Both the position numbers and the translations under genes were made by a program. DNA of 12,631 bases from a bacterium (GTDB lineage: Bacteria; SZUA-182), in the NCBI GenBank assembly GCA_003230635.1, contig QIFF01000120.1, positions 1-12,631 of the forward strand. The letters run 5' to 3'. Position 1 is the first letter of the stretch. The number at the start of each line of letters is the position of its first letter. Under the pieces are notes generated by a model. That model was not told where the DNA came from. It worked only from the letters and a program-made list of their open reading frames with translations, and ran no database searches. Of this stretch, positions 1-7,815 are shown one piece after another.

Positions 1-2174
1 AGGCCAACCTGCTGGGGCATAACTATGTCGGCACCGAGCATATCCTGCTGGGCCTGATTAGGGAGGAAGAGGGGCTGGCGGCGGCTGTTTTAGATGATTT
101 GCGCATTGACCTGGAGGAGGCCCGCCAGGAAATTTTCCTCTTCTCACAAGAACCGTCCATGGAGAGGGGAGACAGTAAAACCCCCACCCTGGATAAATTT
201 GGGGTTGACCTGACCCGCCTGGCCAGAGAGGATCGCCTGGACCCGGTGATTGGACGCAAAGACGAGATTGAGCGCCTGATTCAGATTCTGAGCCGGCGCA
301 GCAAGAACAACCCGGTGCTGATCGGCGAGGCCGGGGTGGGCAAGACGGCGGTGGTGGAGGGTCTGGCCCAGCGGATTGTCAAAAACCGCGTTCCCGGGGT
401 GCTCTGCGGGCGGCGCCTGGTTATGCTGGATTTGGGCGGGCTGGTGGCGGGGACAAAGTATCGCGGCCAGTTTGAAGAACGCCTAAAGGCGGTAATGGCG
501 GAAATTATGGCTGACCATAAAATTATCTTGTTTATTGACGAGTTGCATACCCTCGTGGGCGCCGGGGCGGCCGAGGGTTCTATGGATGCCTCCAATCTCT
601 TGAAACCCGCCCTCTCGCGGGGGGATTTTCAGTGCATCGGGGCCACTACCCTCAATGAATACCGCAAGTATATTGAGCGGGATCGCGCCCTGGAGCGGCG
701 TTTTCAAACCATTATGGTCAAGGAACCCAGTATTGAGCAAACTTTTGAGATACTGCAAGGGCTGCGGGATCGCTATGAAACCCATCACCGGGTAAAAATC
801 ACTGACCAGGCGATTGAAGCCGCAGTACGCTTAGCAGCCCGCTATATCAGTGACCGCTTTCTGCCGGATAAGGCAATTGATGTGATTGACGAGGCCAGCT
901 CGCGCTGCAGGCTGCAGGCCGCCACTCCGCCCGCCAAAATCCGGGAGATGGAGCTTAAGCTAGAGCAAACCAGCCAGGAAAAGGGGGCTGCGGTGGCTGC
1001 CCAGGAATTTGAGCGCGCCGCCAGGGTGCGCGATAAGGAGCACAAGCTTAAGAACAACTTGGACAAATTAACCCTGGAGTGGCACAAAAAGCTGGAGAAG
1101 AAGGTTGTGCGGGTAAGCAGCGAGGAGGTAGCCCATATTGTTTCCAAGTGGACCGGGATTCCCTTGACCCGCCTGGAAGAGCAGGAGTTCACCCGCCTGA
1201 GCATGATGGAAGCGGAGCTTCAGCGGCGGGTGGTCGGCCAGCAGGAGGCCATTCACACCCTGGCCCAGGCGATTAAGCGCTCGCGCAGCGGCCTGAAAGA
1301 CCCCAAGAGGCCGGTCGGTTCCTTTATCTGCCTGGGGCCCAGCGGGGTGGGCAAAACCGAGATGGCCCGCGCCCTGGCCGAGTTCCTTTTTGGCAACGAA
1401 AACGCTTTGATCCGCCTTGATATGTCTGAATACAGCGAGAAGTTCGCCGCCTCCCGCCTGACCGGCGCCCCCCCGGGTTACGTGGGCTACGATGAGGGGG
1501 GACAGTTGACCGAGCGGGTACGCCGCCAGCCTTATTCGGTAATCCTGCTGGACGAAATTGAAAAGGCCCACCCGGATATTTTCAATATCCTGCTGCAGGT
1601 GATGGAGGACGGCCGGCTTGGCGATGGTATGTGGCGGGTGGTGGATTTTAAGAATTGTGTTTTGATTATGACTTCCAATACCGGCACACGCCTGCTGGAA
1701 AATGGGGCCAGAGTGGGCTTCAACCAGGGGGGAAGTGATGAGTTTTCTTTTCAGAGAATGAAGGAAACCCTGCTGGGCGAACTGAAGCGCACCTTTAATC
1801 CCGAATTCCTGAATCGGGTGGATGATTTTATTGTTTTCCACTCCCTGGGCAAGGAAGAGCTGGCAAAAATTGTGGACATTTTAATCGCACAGCTTAACCG
1901 GCAGCTCCAGGAAAAGGGTGTGCGGGTGCAACTGGGGACCAAGGCCAAAGAATGGCTGATTCAAAGAGGCTTTAAGCCCAAATATGGGGCGCGGGCCTTG
2001 CGCCGAGTGATTCAAAAGAATATTGAGGACGCTATTGCCGAAAAAATCCTCAAGGGAGGGCCTCAAAGGCACAGGTCTATCCGAGTGGGAGTGCGCAACA
2101 ATAAGCTGGTTTTTAGTGAGAAGAAGGCTGGCAGACAGAAGGTAGGCGGTCAGCCTGTAGCGCAGGGCTTTTAG
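1..2174 (+). CDS. clpC: ATP-dependent Clp protease ATP-binding subunit ClpC, 5' partial
   Basis: This is an AAA+ unfoldase of the ClpC/Hsp100 family that feeds substrates to the ClpP peptidase in the cytoplasm. The reading frame is open from base 3 with no stop, so the start lies upstream and about 723 residues are visible. The first codons read as the second half of a Clp N-domain ([18 protein letters not shown]). NBD1 has Walker A GEAGVGKT (324-347) and Walker B LFIDE near 530. A UVR-like segment ([15 protein letters not shown], about 1000-1040) marks the middle domain and favours ClpC over ClpA or ClpB. NBD2 has Walker A GPSGVGKT (1335-1358) and [15 protein letters not shown] tripeptide (1713-1721) fits the ClpP-docking loop. 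The C-terminal D2-small domain (KYGARALRR) is intact. No clpP, mcsA/mcsB or ctsR is in view. Family is confident; the symbol is inferred from domain layout. Confidence 0.93.
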   Translation, partial: ANLLGHNYVGTEHILLGLIREEEGLAAAVLDDLRIDLEEARQEIFLFSQEPSMERGDSKTPTLDKFGVDLTRLAREDRLDPVIGRKDEIERLIQILSRRSKNNPVLIGEAGVGKTAVVEGLAQRIVKNRVPGVLCGRRLVMLDLGGLVAGTKYRGQFEERLKAVMAEIMADHKIILFIDELHTLVGAGAAEGSMDASNLLKPALSRGDFQCIGATTLNEYRKYIERDRALERRFQTIMVKEPSIEQTFEILQGLRDRYETHHRVKITDQAIEAAVRLAARYISDRFLPDKAIDVIDEASSRCRLQAATPPAKIREMELKLEQTSQEKGAAVAAQEFERAARVRDKEHKLKNNLDKLTLEWHKKLEKKVVRVSSEEVAHIVSKWTGIPLTRLEEQEFTRLSMMEAELQRRVVGQQEAIHTLAQAIKRSRSGLKDPKRPVGSFICLGPSGVGKTEMARALAEFLFGNENALIRLDMSEYSEKFAASRLTGAPPGYVGYDEGGQLTERVRRQPYSVILLDEIEKAHPDIFNILLQVMEDGRLGDGMWRVVDFKNCVLIMTSNTGTRLLENGARVGFNQGGSDEFSFQRMKETLLGELKRTFNPEFLNRVDDFIVFHSLGKEELAKIVDILIAQLNRQLQEKGVRVQLGTKAKEWLIQRGFKPKYGARALRRVIQKNIEDAIAEKILKGGPQRHRSIRVGVRNNKLVFSEKKAGRQKVGGQPVAQGF

Positions 2175-2208
2175 CTCTTCCCTCCGCTTAGAAATGACAA
2201 ATGGGCAG

Positions 2209-2337
2209 CTTGAAAAATGGCCTTTTCGCCCAATATCTGCGTTATGCTCAAAATTTAATCCTCGGAATATCAGGTATATGCCTGTGGTTAAATTTTTCAC
2301 ATGCCTTGATCTTGAACGAAAATTCTTATTTTTCAAG
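2209..2337 (+). repeat. 129-bp imperfect palindromic (MITE-like) repeat, copy 1
   Basis: The element begins CTTGAAAAAT (2209-2218) and ends with the exact reverse complement ATTTTTCAAG (2328-2337). The arms remain similar inward: TTTTCG, ATC, ATG and AAAATTTAA blocks recur in order on the opposite strand. A near-palindrome CAGGTATATGCCTG sits near the centre (2271-2284). Transcribed, it would fold into one long interrupted hairpin. An inverted, truncated second copy starts at 12547, with only five mismatches over the 91 compared bases. No ORF inside looks genuine, so it is a non-autonomous palindromic repeat. Whether it is a MITE moved by a transposase elsewhere, a REP-like unit or a structured 3'-UTR cannot be told from here. 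Confidence 0.85.
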
Positions 2338-2343
2338 GTACCC

Positions 2344-2450
2344 AAATGCCAAAGCTCAAATGTCAAATGAATGTCAAAGCTCAAATGACAAAAATTTTGA
2401 CATTTGGCATTTGGATTTCATTTGAACTTTGGATTTTGACATTTGACATT
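2344..2450. repeat. AT-rich nested palindrome/direct-repeat array abutting bamA
   Basis: A dense set of related 10-13-base units in both orientations. CAAAGCTCAAATG occurs directly twice (2350-2362 and 2375-2387). AAATGCCAAA (2344-2353) has its exact complement TTTGGCATTT at 2403-2412. AAATGTCAAA (2358-2367) has TTTGACATTT at 2396-2405 and 2435-2444. The stretch could fold into a hairpin centred near 2390 (CAAAAATTTTG). Similar CAAATGTCAAA/TTTGACATTTG intergenic arrays are, as I recall, scattered through many environmental genomes, without an agreed function. The array follows the 129-bp palindrome after only about 6 bases and runs into the bamA start codon. Confidence 0.8.
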
Positions 2451-4719
2451 ACTGGACAGAACCAACTTTTTTTTATTGTTTTGCCTGCTGATTTCCTTTT
2501 GCCTTGCGCCGGCGCCAGGCTGGGCAAACAATGAGGCCATGCTGATTGGTGAGGTTGCCGTCAAGGGCAATCAGAAGATTGAGAGCGCTACCGTTCGCAG
2601 TTATATCAGCACCCAAGTTGGGGATGTCTTTTCCCCCCGGCAAATCCGCCGCGACTTACAGGCGATTTACAACAGCGGCTTTTTTCACGATGTTCAGGTG
2701 GATGCCCAGGATTTTGAGGGCAGATTAAGGCTTATCTTTATTGTTCAGGAAAAACCCTCAATCAAGGAGATCCTGCTGGAGGGTAATGATGAGCTGGATG
2801 AAGAAAAGCTGCTCAAGGTGATTGATATTAAGGTCAACTCCATTCTGGACGAGATTGCCCTGGAGCAAAATGTCAAGCAGCTTAGAAAACGCTATGCCGA
2901 GGACGGCTTTTATCTGGCCCAGATTACTTACGAAATCAAGGAAATTTCTCCCCATTCGGTTTCCGTAACCTTCAAGATTGAGGAGGGGGAGGAGGTTCTG
3001 CTGGAGGAAATCCGCTTTGAGGGCAACCAGGATTTTAGCGATGACGAGCTCAAGGATGTGATAGAAAGCGCTGAGCACTGGTTTTTTTCCTGGCTGACCG
3101 GCTCCGGCTACCTGGATGAGGATGTACTGGAGCTAGACATGGAGCGCCTCTTGACCTTTTATTTTGACCAGGGCTACATCCAGGCCAAAATCGGCGACCC
3201 TGAGATTACCTTGAGCGAGGATAAAAGCGAATTAAGGGTACTCATTCCGCTTTCTGAGGGGATACAATTTACCATTAGCAAGATTAGCCTGAAAGGTAAC
3301 CGGATTATTGAAACCCCGGTAATTGAGGAAAAGCTGAAGAGTAAAGTGGGAGATATTTTCAACCGCAGCAAGGTGCGCCAGGATGTGAATTCCATTTCCA
3401 ACCTTTACGCCGAGCAGGGGTATCTCTTGAGCGAGGTCTATCCCAGTACCAAAGAAACTCCGGCCGATAAGAAAGTAGACATTACTTTTAACGTCCACGA
3501 GGGCAAGATTACCTATGCCGGGCGGATTTCCATCAGCGGAAACGACAATACCAGGGACAAAGTCATTCGCCGCCAAATCCAGTTTGTAGAAGGCGAGGTG
3601 CTCACCAGCACCAACCTGCGCCGCAGCCGCGAACGCATTAACAACCTGGGCTTCTTTGACCAACTGGATTTGCAAACTAAAAAAGCTCCCCGGGAAAATA
3701 CCCTGGATATAGACCTAAAGGTCAAGGAGCGTATGACGGGTGCTGTAACCCTGGGAGCAGGCTGGAGCTCGGTCAATCAAATCGTGGCAAATGCCAGTAT
3801 TTCCCAGGGGAACCTCTTTGGGCGGGGGCAAAAGGTGGTGTTATCGGGCAGCGTAGGCCGGGTAATTCAGAACTACAACCTGAGTTTTACCGAGCCCTGG
3901 CTCTTTGACACCCCCCTCTCCGCCGGGGTTAATCTGTACCTGCGCACCCGCCGCCAATTGCGTTTCAGCCAATATCAAATCAACCGCAGGGGCGCTTCCT
4001 TCCCCTTTAGTTACCCCTTGACTGATTATCTGCGGGCCTATTTCACCTACCGTTATGAAGAGGTGGAAATACTTAACGTTCCAACCGATGCCTCTACCTT
4101 TTTAAAGCGCCGTGAGGGAACCACTATTACCAGCAGCACATACTTTGCCCTAATGAGGGATTCGCGCGATAGCTGGATACGCCCCACCCGCGGCTCACGC
4201 AATAAAATCTCTTATGAGATCGCCGGCAGTACCTTAGGGGGGGATAATTACTATCACCGCACCAACCTGGACTCGGGCTGGCACTTTCCCCTTTTCTGGA
4301 AGTTTGTTTTTTCTGCTCGCGGCCGCCTAGCCTACCAAACCAGCTACGCCGGGCGTGAGCTGCCCGTTCAGGAATTGTTTACCGCCGGCGGGGCTCAGAC
4401 TGTACGCGGTTTTCAATATGGCTCACTGGGGCCCAAGGAAGACGGACAGGTGGTTGGCGGGAATAAGCTGCTGGTATTTAATACCGAATTGCACTTTCCC
4501 CTTATTGACCAACTGGCCGGGCTTTTCTTCTTTGATATGGGAAACGCCTTTGCCGAGGGGCAGAATTATCAATTTAATAACCTGCGCAGCGGGGCTGGAT
4601 TTGGACTTCGCTTTTATACCCCTATGGGGCCTATCCGCCTGGACTGGGGCTATAAGCTGCACCCCCTGACCACGGAATCACAGTATGAATGGCACTTTGC
4701 CATGGGAACATATTTCTAG
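2443..4719 (+). CDS. bamA: Outer membrane protein assembly factor BamA
   Basis: BamA is the Omp85 core of the BAM complex, which folds and inserts beta-barrel proteins into the outer membrane. The 758-residue product has a signal peptide (about residues 1-28, cleaving after PAPGWA), five POTRA domains (about 34-104, 105-182, 185-275, 276-353 and 356-429) and a 16-strand barrel from about 430. The conserved loop-6 VRGF motif is at 654-657 and the chain ends in an aromatic residue (GTYF), as barrels normally do. E. coli BamA is about 810 residues; slightly shorter is usual outside gammaproteobacteria. The start is odd. A stop (TGA, 2437-2439) lies just upstream, the first in-frame ATG falls after the signal peptide, and the best start is TTG 2443 with only a weak GGA upstream. 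skp follows after 35 bp. Confidence 0.95.
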   Translation: MTLLDRTNFFLLFCLLISFCLAPAPGWANNEAMLIGEVAVKGNQKIESATVRSYISTQVGDVFSPRQIRRDLQAIYNSGFFHDVQVDAQDFEGRLRLIFIVQEKPSIKEILLEGNDELDEEKLLKVIDIKVNSILDEIALEQNVKQLRKRYAEDGFYLAQITYEIKEISPHSVSVTFKIEEGEEVLLEEIRFEGNQDFSDDELKDVIESAEHWFFSWLTGSGYLDEDVLELDMERLLTFYFDQGYIQAKIGDPEITLSEDKSELRVLIPLSEGIQFTISKISLKGNRIIETPVIEEKLKSKVGDIFNRSKVRQDVNSISNLYAEQGYLLSEVYPSTKETPADKKVDITFNVHEGKITYAGRISISGNDNTRDKVIRRQIQFVEGEVLTSTNLRRSRERINNLGFFDQLDLQTKKAPRENTLDIDLKVKERMTGAVTLGAGWSSVNQIVANASISQGNLFGRGQKVVLSGSVGRVIQNYNLSFTEPWLFDTPLSAGVNLYLRTRRQLRFSQYQINRRGASFPFSYPLTDYLRAYFTYRYEEVEILNVPTDASTFLKRREGTTITSSTYFALMRDSRDSWIRPTRGSRNKISYEIAGSTLGGDNYYHRTNLDSGWHFPLFWKFVFSARGRLAYQTSYAGRELPVQELFTAGGAQTVRGFQYGSLGPKEDGQVVGGNKLLVFNTELHFPLIDQLAGLFFFDMGNAFAEGQNYQFNNLRSGAGFGLRFYTPMGPIRLDWGYKLHPLTTESQYEWHFAMGTYF

Positions 4720-4754
4720 TATTCTACCCAAATAACCAACGGAGGAAATTAAAA

Positions 4755-5297
4755 ATGCCCAAAGTTAAGCTGATTGCCCTGATTAGCAGTTTGAGCGTGC
4801 TGTTAAGCATTGCTTGGGCCGGAGCCGAGGAACCCGCGCCAGCCAAAATCGGCTATGTCCATGCCCAGCGGATTTTGGAGGAAACAAAGGCCGGCAAAAA
4901 GATCCGGCGTGCGTTGGATAACCTGGCCAAGGAAAAGAGGGCCAAGCTGGAGGCCTTAAAGGATAAAATCCTGAAAATGGATGAAGAACTGGTTAAAAAG
5001 CAGCTGGTGCTGTCTCTGGATACCAAAGCCAAGCTGGAGGAGGATATTCGCCACAAGCAGTTGGAATTGAAGCGCTACCAGGAGGATTCCCTTATGGTCC
5101 TCAAACGTTTTGAAAAGGAAGCCCTGACAAAAATCAACGCTGCCGCCATGCGGATTATCAAAAAGATTGGGGAAGAAGAAAAATACACCCTGATCCTGGA
5201 GGTGCGAGAGAGCAACATTCTCTACGCAGACCCCCAGATTGATATTACCGATAAAGTAATTGAGGCTTACGACCAAGAGGAATCGGAAGTAAAATGA
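4755..5297 (+). CDS. skp: Periplasmic chaperone Skp/OmpH family
   Basis: Skp is a trimeric periplasmic chaperone that holds unfolded outer-membrane proteins between the Sec translocon and BamA. The chosen ATG at 4755 has a strong ribosome binding site (GGAGG, 4741-4745) at normal spacing; a longer in-frame start at 4689 would overlap bamA and mask the signal peptide. The 180-residue protein has a signal peptide (residues 1 to about 24, hydrophobic [19 protein letters not shown]), the family's opening beta-strand ([14 protein letters not shown], from 31), and a long charged alpha-helical/coiled-coil middle (about 45-145) that would form the tentacles. It then returns to the body ([25 protein letters not shown]). 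Its TGA stop overlaps the lpxD ATG (ATGA, 5294-5297), so the two are translationally coupled. Confidence 0.92.
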   Translation: MPKVKLIALISSLSVLLSIAWAGAEEPAPAKIGYVHAQRILEETKAGKKIRRALDNLAKEKRAKLEALKDKILKMDEELVKKQLVLSLDTKAKLEEDIRHKQLELKRYQEDSLMVLKRFEKEALTKINAAAMRIIKKIGEEEKYTLILEVRESNILYADPQIDITDKVIEAYDQEESEVK

Positions 5298-6337
5298 AAA
5301 GTTTTACTTTAGCCCAACTGGCCCAGTTTACCGCCGGGCGGGTAATCGGCAACCCGCAGACCAAAATCAGCCGGGTCAGGCCGATAGAGGAGGCCGGGCC
5401 GGGAGCGATTACCTTTCTGGCTAATCCCAAATATGTTCGTCATCTGGAAACCACCCGGGCCTCAGCGGTAATTGTTTCCCCCCAGATCAAGCAAGCCCCT
5501 GTCCCTCTGCTGCAAGTGGAAAACCCGTATGCCGCCTTTGCCCAAGTCCTGGCTCAGCTACACCCCCCCCCAAAACCTGCTCCAGGCATTCATCCCGGCG
5601 CAACCATTGCTGAAGACGCTCAACTGGGAGCGGGGGTTTATATCGGTGCTCAGGCGGTGATTGGCCAGGGAGTCAGGATTGGCGACAGTACCTATATCTA
5701 TCCGGGAACGTGTATTGGCGACAACTGCCAAATCGGTGATGATTGTATAATTAACGCCAACGTGAGCCTCTACCAGGGGGTCAGGCTTGGAAACAGGGTT
5801 ATTATTCACAGCGGGAGCGTAATCGGCAGCGACGGATTTGGCTATGTTTTCGCCCAGGGCGAACAGCAAAAGGTGCCCCAGGTGGGAACGGTGCTGATTG
5901 AAGACGAGGTGGAAATCGGGGCCAATGTTACCATTGACCGCGGCACCCTGGGGGCTACCCGCATCGGCCGCAAGGTTAAAATAGACAACCTGGTGCAGAT
6001 TGCCCATAACGTGGTGATCGGCGAGAATTCCATCATCGTGGCCCAGGCCGGCATCGCCGGCAGTACCAAGCTGGGCAAGCGGGTCATCCTGGGGGGGAAA
6101 GTGGCAGTAGTCGGCCATATTGAATTAGCCGATGATACTAAGGTGGCCGGCAAATCAGGAGTAACCAAAAACACCACCCCCGGTACTATTCTGGCCGGCT
6201 TTATCGGCATTCCTCATCAACAGTGGCGCAAGACCGAGGCAGCGGTAAGGCGCCTACCCCAGTTGTTTGAAAAAGTGCGCCGGTTAGAAAAGCGCTTGCG
6301 GGAGTTGGGAAAAGAAACTGGAGAAAATAATGGATAA
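5294..6337 (+). CDS. lpxD: UDP-3-O-(3-hydroxyacyl)glucosamine N-acyltransferase LpxD
   Basis: LpxD transfers a 3-hydroxyacyl chain from acyl-ACP to the amino group of UDP-3-O-acyl-glucosamine, the third step of lipid A synthesis, in the cytoplasm. The 347-residue product has the usual length. Residues 1 to about 95 form the uridine-binding domain ([10 protein letters not shown]). From about 100 to 300 there are left-handed beta-helix hexapeptide repeats. The expected catalytic histidine is His238 in QIAHNV, matching His239 of E. coli. The C-terminal helix (about 312-340) is the ACP-contacting extension. It overlaps skp by 4 bp and kdsC by 8 bp. Codons 90-93 hold an uninterrupted run of nine C residues (5563-5571). 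fabZ and lpxA, which often follow lpxD, are not here. Confidence 0.96.
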   Translation: MKSFTLAQLAQFTAGRVIGNPQTKISRVRPIEEAGPGAITFLANPKYVRHLETTRASAVIVSPQIKQAPVPLLQVENPYAAFAQVLAQLHPPPKPAPGIHPGATIAEDAQLGAGVYIGAQAVIGQGVRIGDSTYIYPGTCIGDNCQIGDDCIINANVSLYQGVRLGNRVIIHSGSVIGSDGFGYVFAQGEQQKVPQVGTVLIEDEVEIGANVTIDRGTLGATRIGRKVKIDNLVQIAHNVVIGENSIIVAQAGIAGSTKLGKRVILGGKVAVVGHIELADDTKVAGKSGVTKNTTPGTILAGFIGIPHQQWRKTEAAVRRLPQLFEKVRRLEKRLRELGKETGENNG

Positions 6338-6857
6338 CGAGTTATTGTTGGAAAAGGCCCGCCGCATTAAAATGCTGATGATGGATGCGGATGGGGTGCT
6401 GACAAACGGGCAAATCATTTATAGTAATAAGGGGGATGAACTCAAGGCCTTTGACGTGAAAGACGGCTTCGGGATTCGCCTGGCTCACCGGGTGGGCATC
6501 AAAACCGCCATTATCACCGGCCGCATTTCCCAGGTTATCATGCGCCGGGCCAAGGAGCTGGAAATTGAAGAGGTACACCAAAACGCCTTTGTCAAGGGGG
6601 AAACCTACCAAAAAATCCTCTCCAGATGCGGCTTGCAGCATGAGCAGGTGGCTTATATGGGGGATGATCTGGTGGATTTGCCGGTAATGCGCCGGGTGGG
6701 ATTCTCTATTGCCGTGCCGGAGGCAACTGAAGAAGTAAAGCAGCAGGCCGATTACATTACCCACCATTCTGCCGGGCAGGGAGCGGTAAGAGAGGTGGTA
6801 GAGCTAATTCTCAAGGCCCAAGACCTGTGGGCAAAGGCCACTCAGCGCTATTTTTAA
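6330..6857 (+). CDS. kdsC: 3-deoxy-D-manno-octulosonate 8-phosphate phosphatase KdsC
   Basis: KdsC hydrolyses Kdo 8-phosphate to Kdo, the sugar that links lipid A to the LPS core. The 175-residue size and lack of a large cap domain fit the tetrameric C0-type HAD family. HAD motif I is DADGVLTNG with nucleophile Asp19 and acid/base Asp21; the usual family form is DVDGVLTDG. Motif II is ITGR (62-65) and motif IV is GDDLVD (111-116). The segment [11 protein letters not shown] (42-52) is typical of KdsC. The gene begins inside the end of lpxD (8-bp overlap), so they are co-transcribed. Partner genes kdsA, kdsB and kdsD are outside the window. A close alternative, the phosphatase half of a sugar-nucleotide enzyme, is less likely because it stands alone beside lpxD. 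Confidence 0.9.
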   Translation: MDNELLLEKARRIKMLMMDADGVLTNGQIIYSNKGDELKAFDVKDGFGIRLAHRVGIKTAIITGRISQVIMRRAKELEIEEVHQNAFVKGETYQKILSRCGLQHEQVAYMGDDLVDLPVMRRVGFSIAVPEATEEVKQQADYITHHSAGQGAVREVVELILKAQDLWAKATQRYF

Positions 6858-6889
6858 AGGGCACCTTATCCCCTAAAGGGACCAAACGA

Positions 6890-7576
6890 ATGGGCAGAAA
6901 AAAATTAGTAATCGCCATTGACGGCCCCTCGGCGGCGGGCAAAAGCACCCTAGGTAAACTGCTGGCCAAATCTCTGGGTTACATGTACATTGACAGCGGG
7001 GCCATGTATCGGGCGATTGCGCTAAAACTGCAGCGGGACAATGTCAGCCTGCAAAATTCAGCGGCCATCGAGAGAATTCTTGCCAACAGCTCAATTACCT
7101 TTACTGGTGAAAATGGTAAGCTAATGACCATTTTGGACGGTGAGGATGTGAGCCAGGAAATTCGCACCCCCTCCATCAGCCAACTGGCCTCAACCAGCTC
7201 GGCGCTGCCCATAGTGCGGCACTGTCTGGTCAAAATGCAGCAGGAGATGGGTAAGGCCGGCGGAGTGGTAATGGACGGGCGGGATATTGGCACCGTGGTT
7301 TTTCCCCAGGCTGATTGCAAATTCTACCTGGACGCCTCGCTTGAAGAACGCGCCCAGCGCCGCCTCTCGGAGCTGCAAGCTAAGGACGTTGAAGCCGATT
7401 TGGCCGGGGTGATGGCCGAAATGCAGCAGCGCGACCATAACGACAGCACCCGTGAACACTCCCCCCTTTGCCAGGCGGCCGATGCAATTTTGATTGATTC
7501 CACCAACCTCAGCATTGAAGATGTTGCTCAAAAAATGCTGGCGAAAATAGATAAATATCTGAGCCAATTGGCCTAA
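6890..7576 (+). CDS. cmk: Cytidylate kinase
   Basis: Cmk phosphorylates CMP and dCMP to the diphosphates, using ATP, in nucleotide salvage and recycling; it also handles the CMP released when CMP-Kdo is used. The product is 228 residues, the standard bacterial length. Walker A is GPSAAGKST (12-20). DSGAMYR (35-41), DGRDIGTVV (129-137) and the lid motif RDHNDSTRE (181-189) are all conserved. I chose ATG 6890 because the protein then opens with KKLVIAIDGPSAAGK as the family does. The longer in-frame start at 6827 would overlap kdsC by about 30 bases. The binding site is modest (AAAGGG at about 6875-6880). The gene lies 32 bp after kdsC and is probably co-transcribed. It is followed by the DnaA-box region. 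Confidence 0.96.
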   Translation: MGRKKLVIAIDGPSAAGKSTLGKLLAKSLGYMYIDSGAMYRAIALKLQRDNVSLQNSAAIERILANSSITFTGENGKLMTILDGEDVSQEIRTPSISQLASTSSALPIVRHCLVKMQQEMGKAGGVVMDGRDIGTVVFPQADCKFYLDASLEERAQRRLSELQAKDVEADLAGVMAEMQQRDHNDSTREHSPLCQAADAILIDSTNLSIEDVAQKMLAKIDKYLSQLA

Positions 7577-7815
7577 GCTGGATTATCCACAAAGGCTGTG
7601 GATAACCTGTTCTCCCCTTTAACCTAATAGTATTTCAGCAGGTTAGAACAAATTGCCCAATTTATAGCCATCTAAACAAGGCTAGTAAAATCAATAAGTT
7701 GTCTCCAGGTAATTGCTTTTCAAGTAGTTATTTTCCGGCAACAAGATATAGTAGCCAAAGTTATCCACAGCACAAGTCGCTTTTATAGCAACCCAGCAGC
7801 AGGGAGGTAACAGGC
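7577..7815. promoter_or_regulatory. Intergenic region with DnaA-box cluster (candidate origin or DnaA-controlled site)
   Basis: This 239-bp gap has no plausible ORF and looks AT-richer than its flanks, notably about 7618-7760. It holds three perfect copies of the DnaA 9-mer TTATCCACA: 7583-7591 (+), 7597-7605 (-, TGTGGATAA) and 7761-7769 (+). The first two face each other across a 5-base spacer. By simple chance (uniform base composition) about 0.1 perfect copies would be expected in the whole window, both strands counted. Cooperative DnaA binding fits the arrangement. Possible roles are chromosomal origin, a DnaA titration site, or DnaA/replication control of the SDR gene downstream. No dnaA, gyrB, dnaN or mnmG lies nearby, and all flanking genes run the same way. 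Confidence 0.5.

Noticed and set aside
1068..1841. A 257-residue open frame on the minus strand inside clpC
   Set aside because: It is antisense to well-conserved ClpC NBD2 coding sequence, has no recognisable domain and is a shadow of the real frame.
2436..2477. A promoter for bamA using TTGACA at 2436 or 2443
   Set aside because: TTGACA arises from the repeat unit itself, and no convincing TATAAT-like -10 lies 16-18 bases downstream of any copy.
2201..2534. Two short + strand open frames (2201-2425 and 2346-2534) between clpC and bamA
   Set aside because: They translate palindromic and AT-rich repeat DNA, lack good ribosome binding sites and resemble no protein. The second is mentioned only as a possible frameshift partner for the bamA start.
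4689..4754. An upstream start for skp at 4689
   Set aside because: It would overlap bamA and bury the signal peptide; ATG 4755 has a GGAGG ribosome binding site and a proper signal sequence.
6827..6889. An upstream start for cmk at 6827
   Set aside because: It would add 21 residues with no family counterpart and overlap kdsC; ATG 6890 gives the normal Cmk N-terminus.
7583..7605. Inverted DnaA boxes as a rho-independent terminator for cmk
   Set aside because: The stem is only 9 bp, no U-tract follows, and the arms match the DnaA consensus exactly, as does a third copy outside the hairpin. Termination here is still possible but not the better reading.
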